Assembly (NCBI GenBank): GCA_965216205.1
Contig: OZ244139.1
Span: forward strand, 5,146,001 to 5,210,000
DNA from: CADEDH01 sp965216205
Lineage (GTDB): Bacteria; Actinomycetota; Acidimicrobiia; Acidimicrobiales; SZUA-35
DNA: 64,000 bases
Direction of reading: 5' to 3'
Shown: positions 62,085 through 64,000 of the stretch, piece by piece
Numbering within the stretch: position 1 is the first letter of the stretch
How the letters are laid out: every line of letters begins with the position of its first letter
Translations under genes and position numbers: made by a program
Notes under the pieces: generated by a model
Databases searched by the model: none
Seen by the model: the letters and a program-made list of their open reading frames with translations, nothing else
Told to the model about the DNA's origin: nothing

Positions 62085-64000
62085 TGTCGTCGACCGTCGC
62101 CCCCCGCGACGTGGACGCCCGACCGGTCGACGGCGTCGGCTCGTCGGCCCCCCGACCCGACGGTGCCCCCAAGGTCGACGGATCGTTCGTCTATTCCTCT
62201 GACGAGCACCACCACCACTCCCTGTGGGGCGCCACGCTTCGGAGCCCCCACCCTCGAGCGAGGCTCCGCTCGATCGACACCAGTACCGCCGAAGGGCTCG
62301 ACGGGGTGGCCGCGGTGTTGACCCACGCCGACGTCCCCGGTTCGAAGACCTACGGGATGAAGGTGCCAGACCAGCCGGTGCTGGCGTTCGACGAGGTTCG
62401 GTACCAGGGCGAGCCGGTGGCCATCGTCGCCGCCAACCACCCGGAGGTCGCCCGCCGGGCGTGTGAGCTGATCGAGGTCGACTACGAGCCGCTCGAGCCG
62501 AACACCGACCCGCTCCGGTCGCTCACCGGTACCGTCGACGGCCTTCCGAACGGCGGCCTCGTGCGCCACGTCACCATCCGCCACGGCGACCTCGCGACCG
62601 GCCGAGATCTGGCGGACGTGACGATCCGGGCATCATTCGAGATCGGCACGCAGGACCCCGCCTTTCTCGGCCCGGAGTCAGGCCTGGCCGTACCGACCGG
62701 CGACGGTGTCGAGCTGTACGTCTCGTGCCAGAATCTCCACCTCGACCAGCAGCAGGTTGCGGCCAGCCTCGGTCTCCCGCTCGACGAGGTCCGGCTTGTG
62801 CTGTCCGGCGTCGGTGGGGCCTTCGGCGGCAAGGAGGACCTGAACGTCCACATCCACGCCTGCATGCTGGCCCTGGAGACCGGCCGCCCGGTGCGGATGG
62901 TGTACGACCGCGAGGAGTCGTTCTTCGGGCACGTCCACCGCCACCCGGCGCTCGCCGACGTCGAGCTCGGCGCCACGGGCGACGGGGAGCTCGTCTTCTC
63001 CAAGGTCCGACTCGTTCTCGACGGCGGCGCCTACACGTCCACGTCCCAGGTCGTGATCGCCAATGGCTCGTACTTCGCCGCTGGCGCCTACCGCTGCCCG
63101 AACGTCGAGATCGACGGCTACGCCACCTACACCAACAACCCACCGTGTGGTGCGATGCGGGGCTTCGGTGCAGTCCAGTCGTGCTACGCCATCGAATCGG
63201 CGATGGACAAGCTGGCCCGGGCGCTCGGCCTTCACCCGCTCGAGCTGCGCCGACGGAACGCGATCGGGGTCGGCGACCGGCTGCCGACCGGACAGGCGAT
63301 CGACGGACCAGCCCCCGTCACCGAGCTGCTGACACATCTCCAGGACCTGCCGCTGCCATCGGCGAACGAGCCGACCTACGACCGGCGCGACCTGCGGGTC
63401 CGACCCGGTGGGGTCGGCAACGTCACGAGAGGCGAGGGCATCCGGCGGGGGGTGGGCTACGCGCTCGGGATGAAGGCGATCGGGTTCTCGGGCGGGGTCG
63501 ATGACACCTCGACCGCCCGCGTCACGCTGTGGATCCGCGAGGGTCGTCCGGTGGCCGAGGTCCACAGCGCCGCCACCGAGCTCGGGCAGGGCATCGTGAC
63601 CGTCGAAGCCCAGATCGTCCGAACCGAGCTCGGCGTCGACGAGGTGCTGGTTCGAGACGCCGACACCGACATCGCCGAGGCCGGCGCCTCGTCGGCCTCC
63701 CGCCAGAGCTGGATGACCGGGGGCGCGGTCCTCGGGGCGTGCGGCGCGGTCCTGGCCGATCTGCTCGAGCGGGCCGCCGAGCGGGTGGCCGAGGCCCCGA
63801 CGGCCCTGGTGCTCGACGGCCCCCTCATCTGTCGCCGGGCCGACGGCGAGCCGGTCATCTCGGTCGCCGATGTGCTCGGCGACGAGCCGATCAGCGCGAG
63901 CTACACGTTCCATCATCGACAGACGGAGGCCATCGAACCGGAGCGAGGTCAGGGCGACGCCCACATCGCATTCGCCTACGCGGCCCACCGGGCGGTGGTC
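62084..64000 (+). CDS. molybdenum hydroxylase large subunit, cut by the right edge
   Basis: At least 639 residues; the end lies beyond 64000. SLWGATLRSPHPRARLRSID and AVAAVL-type N-terminal domain motifs, then GGAFGGKEDLNVHIH, VYDREESFFGHVHRHPA and PCGAMRGFGAVQS, the xanthine-dehydrogenase-like active-site region. RGFGAxQ is characteristic of xanthine and related N-heterocycle dehydrogenases more than CO dehydrogenase. A four-His run (DEHHHHS) near residue 45 is a curiosity. ATG 62084 overlaps the CobW stop. Confidence 0.9.
   Translation, partial: MSSTVAPRDVDARPVDGVGSSAPRPDGAPKVDGSFVYSSDEHHHHSLWGATLRSPHPRARLRSIDTSTAEGLDGVAAVLTHADVPGSKTYGMKVPDQPVLAFDEVRYQGEPVAIVAANHPEVARRACELIEVDYEPLEPNTDPLRSLTGTVDGLPNGGLVRHVTIRHGDLATGRDLADVTIRASFEIGTQDPAFLGPESGLAVPTGDGVELYVSCQNLHLDQQQVAASLGLPLDEVRLVLSGVGGAFGGKEDLNVHIHACMLALETGRPVRMVYDREESFFGHVHRHPALADVELGATGDGELVFSKVRLVLDGGAYTSTSQVVIANGSYFAAGAYRCPNVEIDGYATYTNNPPCGAMRGFGAVQSCYAIESAMDKLARALGLHPLELRRRNAIGVGDRLPTGQAIDGPAPVTELLTHLQDLPLPSANEPTYDRRDLRVRPGGVGNVTRGEGIRRGVGYALGMKAIGFSGGVDDTSTARVTLWIREGRPVAEVHSAATELGQGIVTVEAQIVRTELGVDEVLVRDADTDIAEAGASSASRQSWMTGGAVLGACGAVLADLLERAAERVAEAPTALVLDGPLICRRADGEPVISVADVLGDEPISASYTFHHRQTEAIEPERGQGDAHIAFAYAAHRAVV

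Overview
The window is G+C-rich, with many GTG starts and long chains of genes joined by 1-14 bp overlaps (GTGA, ATGA, TGATG). Luciferase-like flavin oxidoreductases, a Baeyer-Villiger monooxygenase, two P450s, DUF4242 and DUF5522 proteins and a LuxR-type ATPase all suggest a free-living actinobacterium, perhaps of the Acidimicrobiia type. That placement is inference; no rRNA or tRNA gene was seen.

Layout. 0-8 kb: amidohydrolase-2, an ECF-type sigma factor with a membrane partner, a 2-hydroxyacid dehydrogenase, a degenerate E2-like protein, a transglutaminase-like protein, a frameshifted AbiEi-like gene and a DUF5522 protein. 8-11.5 kb: a coupled operon of two phytanoyl-CoA-dioxygenase-like enzymes and a Baeyer-Villiger monooxygenase. 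11.7-15.6 kb: a molybdenum hydroxylase (FAD, 2Fe-2S and Mo subunits) with a MoaD-like protein. 15.6-18.3 kb: MFS exporter, VOC protein, DUF488 protein. 18.3-22.2 kb (minus): YqeC, YqeB, XdhC and an SsnA-like amidohydrolase, the set associated with selenium-dependent molybdenum hydroxylases. 22.3-31.7 kb (minus): a P450 and a four-gene MacB/FtsX-type ABC system. 31.8-35.6 kb (minus): a 1279-residue FAD/Fe-S-like/Mo fusion resembling YgfM plus XdhD, whose Fe-S domain has lost its cysteines. 35.8-41 kb: a frameshifted acidic small protein, a MetX-like hydrolase, a frameshifted GNAT, a LuxR-ATPase and a DUF4242 protein. 41.4-50.7 kb: PhyH/P450 pair, a secreted 4-Cys protein, a phosphoesterase, a luciferase-like/amidohydrolase/DUF998 operon, two convergent flavodoxin-like genes and a second luciferase-like enzyme. 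50.9-57.4 kb: ABC importer, cytosine-deaminase-like amidohydrolase, UbiD and UbiX. 57.6-59.6 kb: a coiled coil-TM-BON-OmpA-BMP protein. 59.7-64 kb: another molybdenum hydroxylase operon with an embedded CobW GTPase, cut by the right edge.

Taken together, molybdenum hydroxylases, three cyclic amidohydrolases, luciferase-like oxidoreductases, importers and UbiD/UbiX point to uptake and oxidative breakdown of N-heterocycles or other aromatic compounds, next to oxygenases for aliphatic or terpenoid-like substrates. Substrates cannot be read from sequence.

The least expected signals are non-coding. Three families of palindromic repeats occur: a 67-bp palindrome whose two ends are the stop codons of converging genes, with a diverged relative 16 kb away; a palindrome of about 75 bp found once between genes and once in frame inside a flavodoxin-like gene; and a six-unit array of 42-bp palindromic units with a 61-62 bp period. 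Three genes carry single-base frameshifts, so base-level accuracy should be checked.
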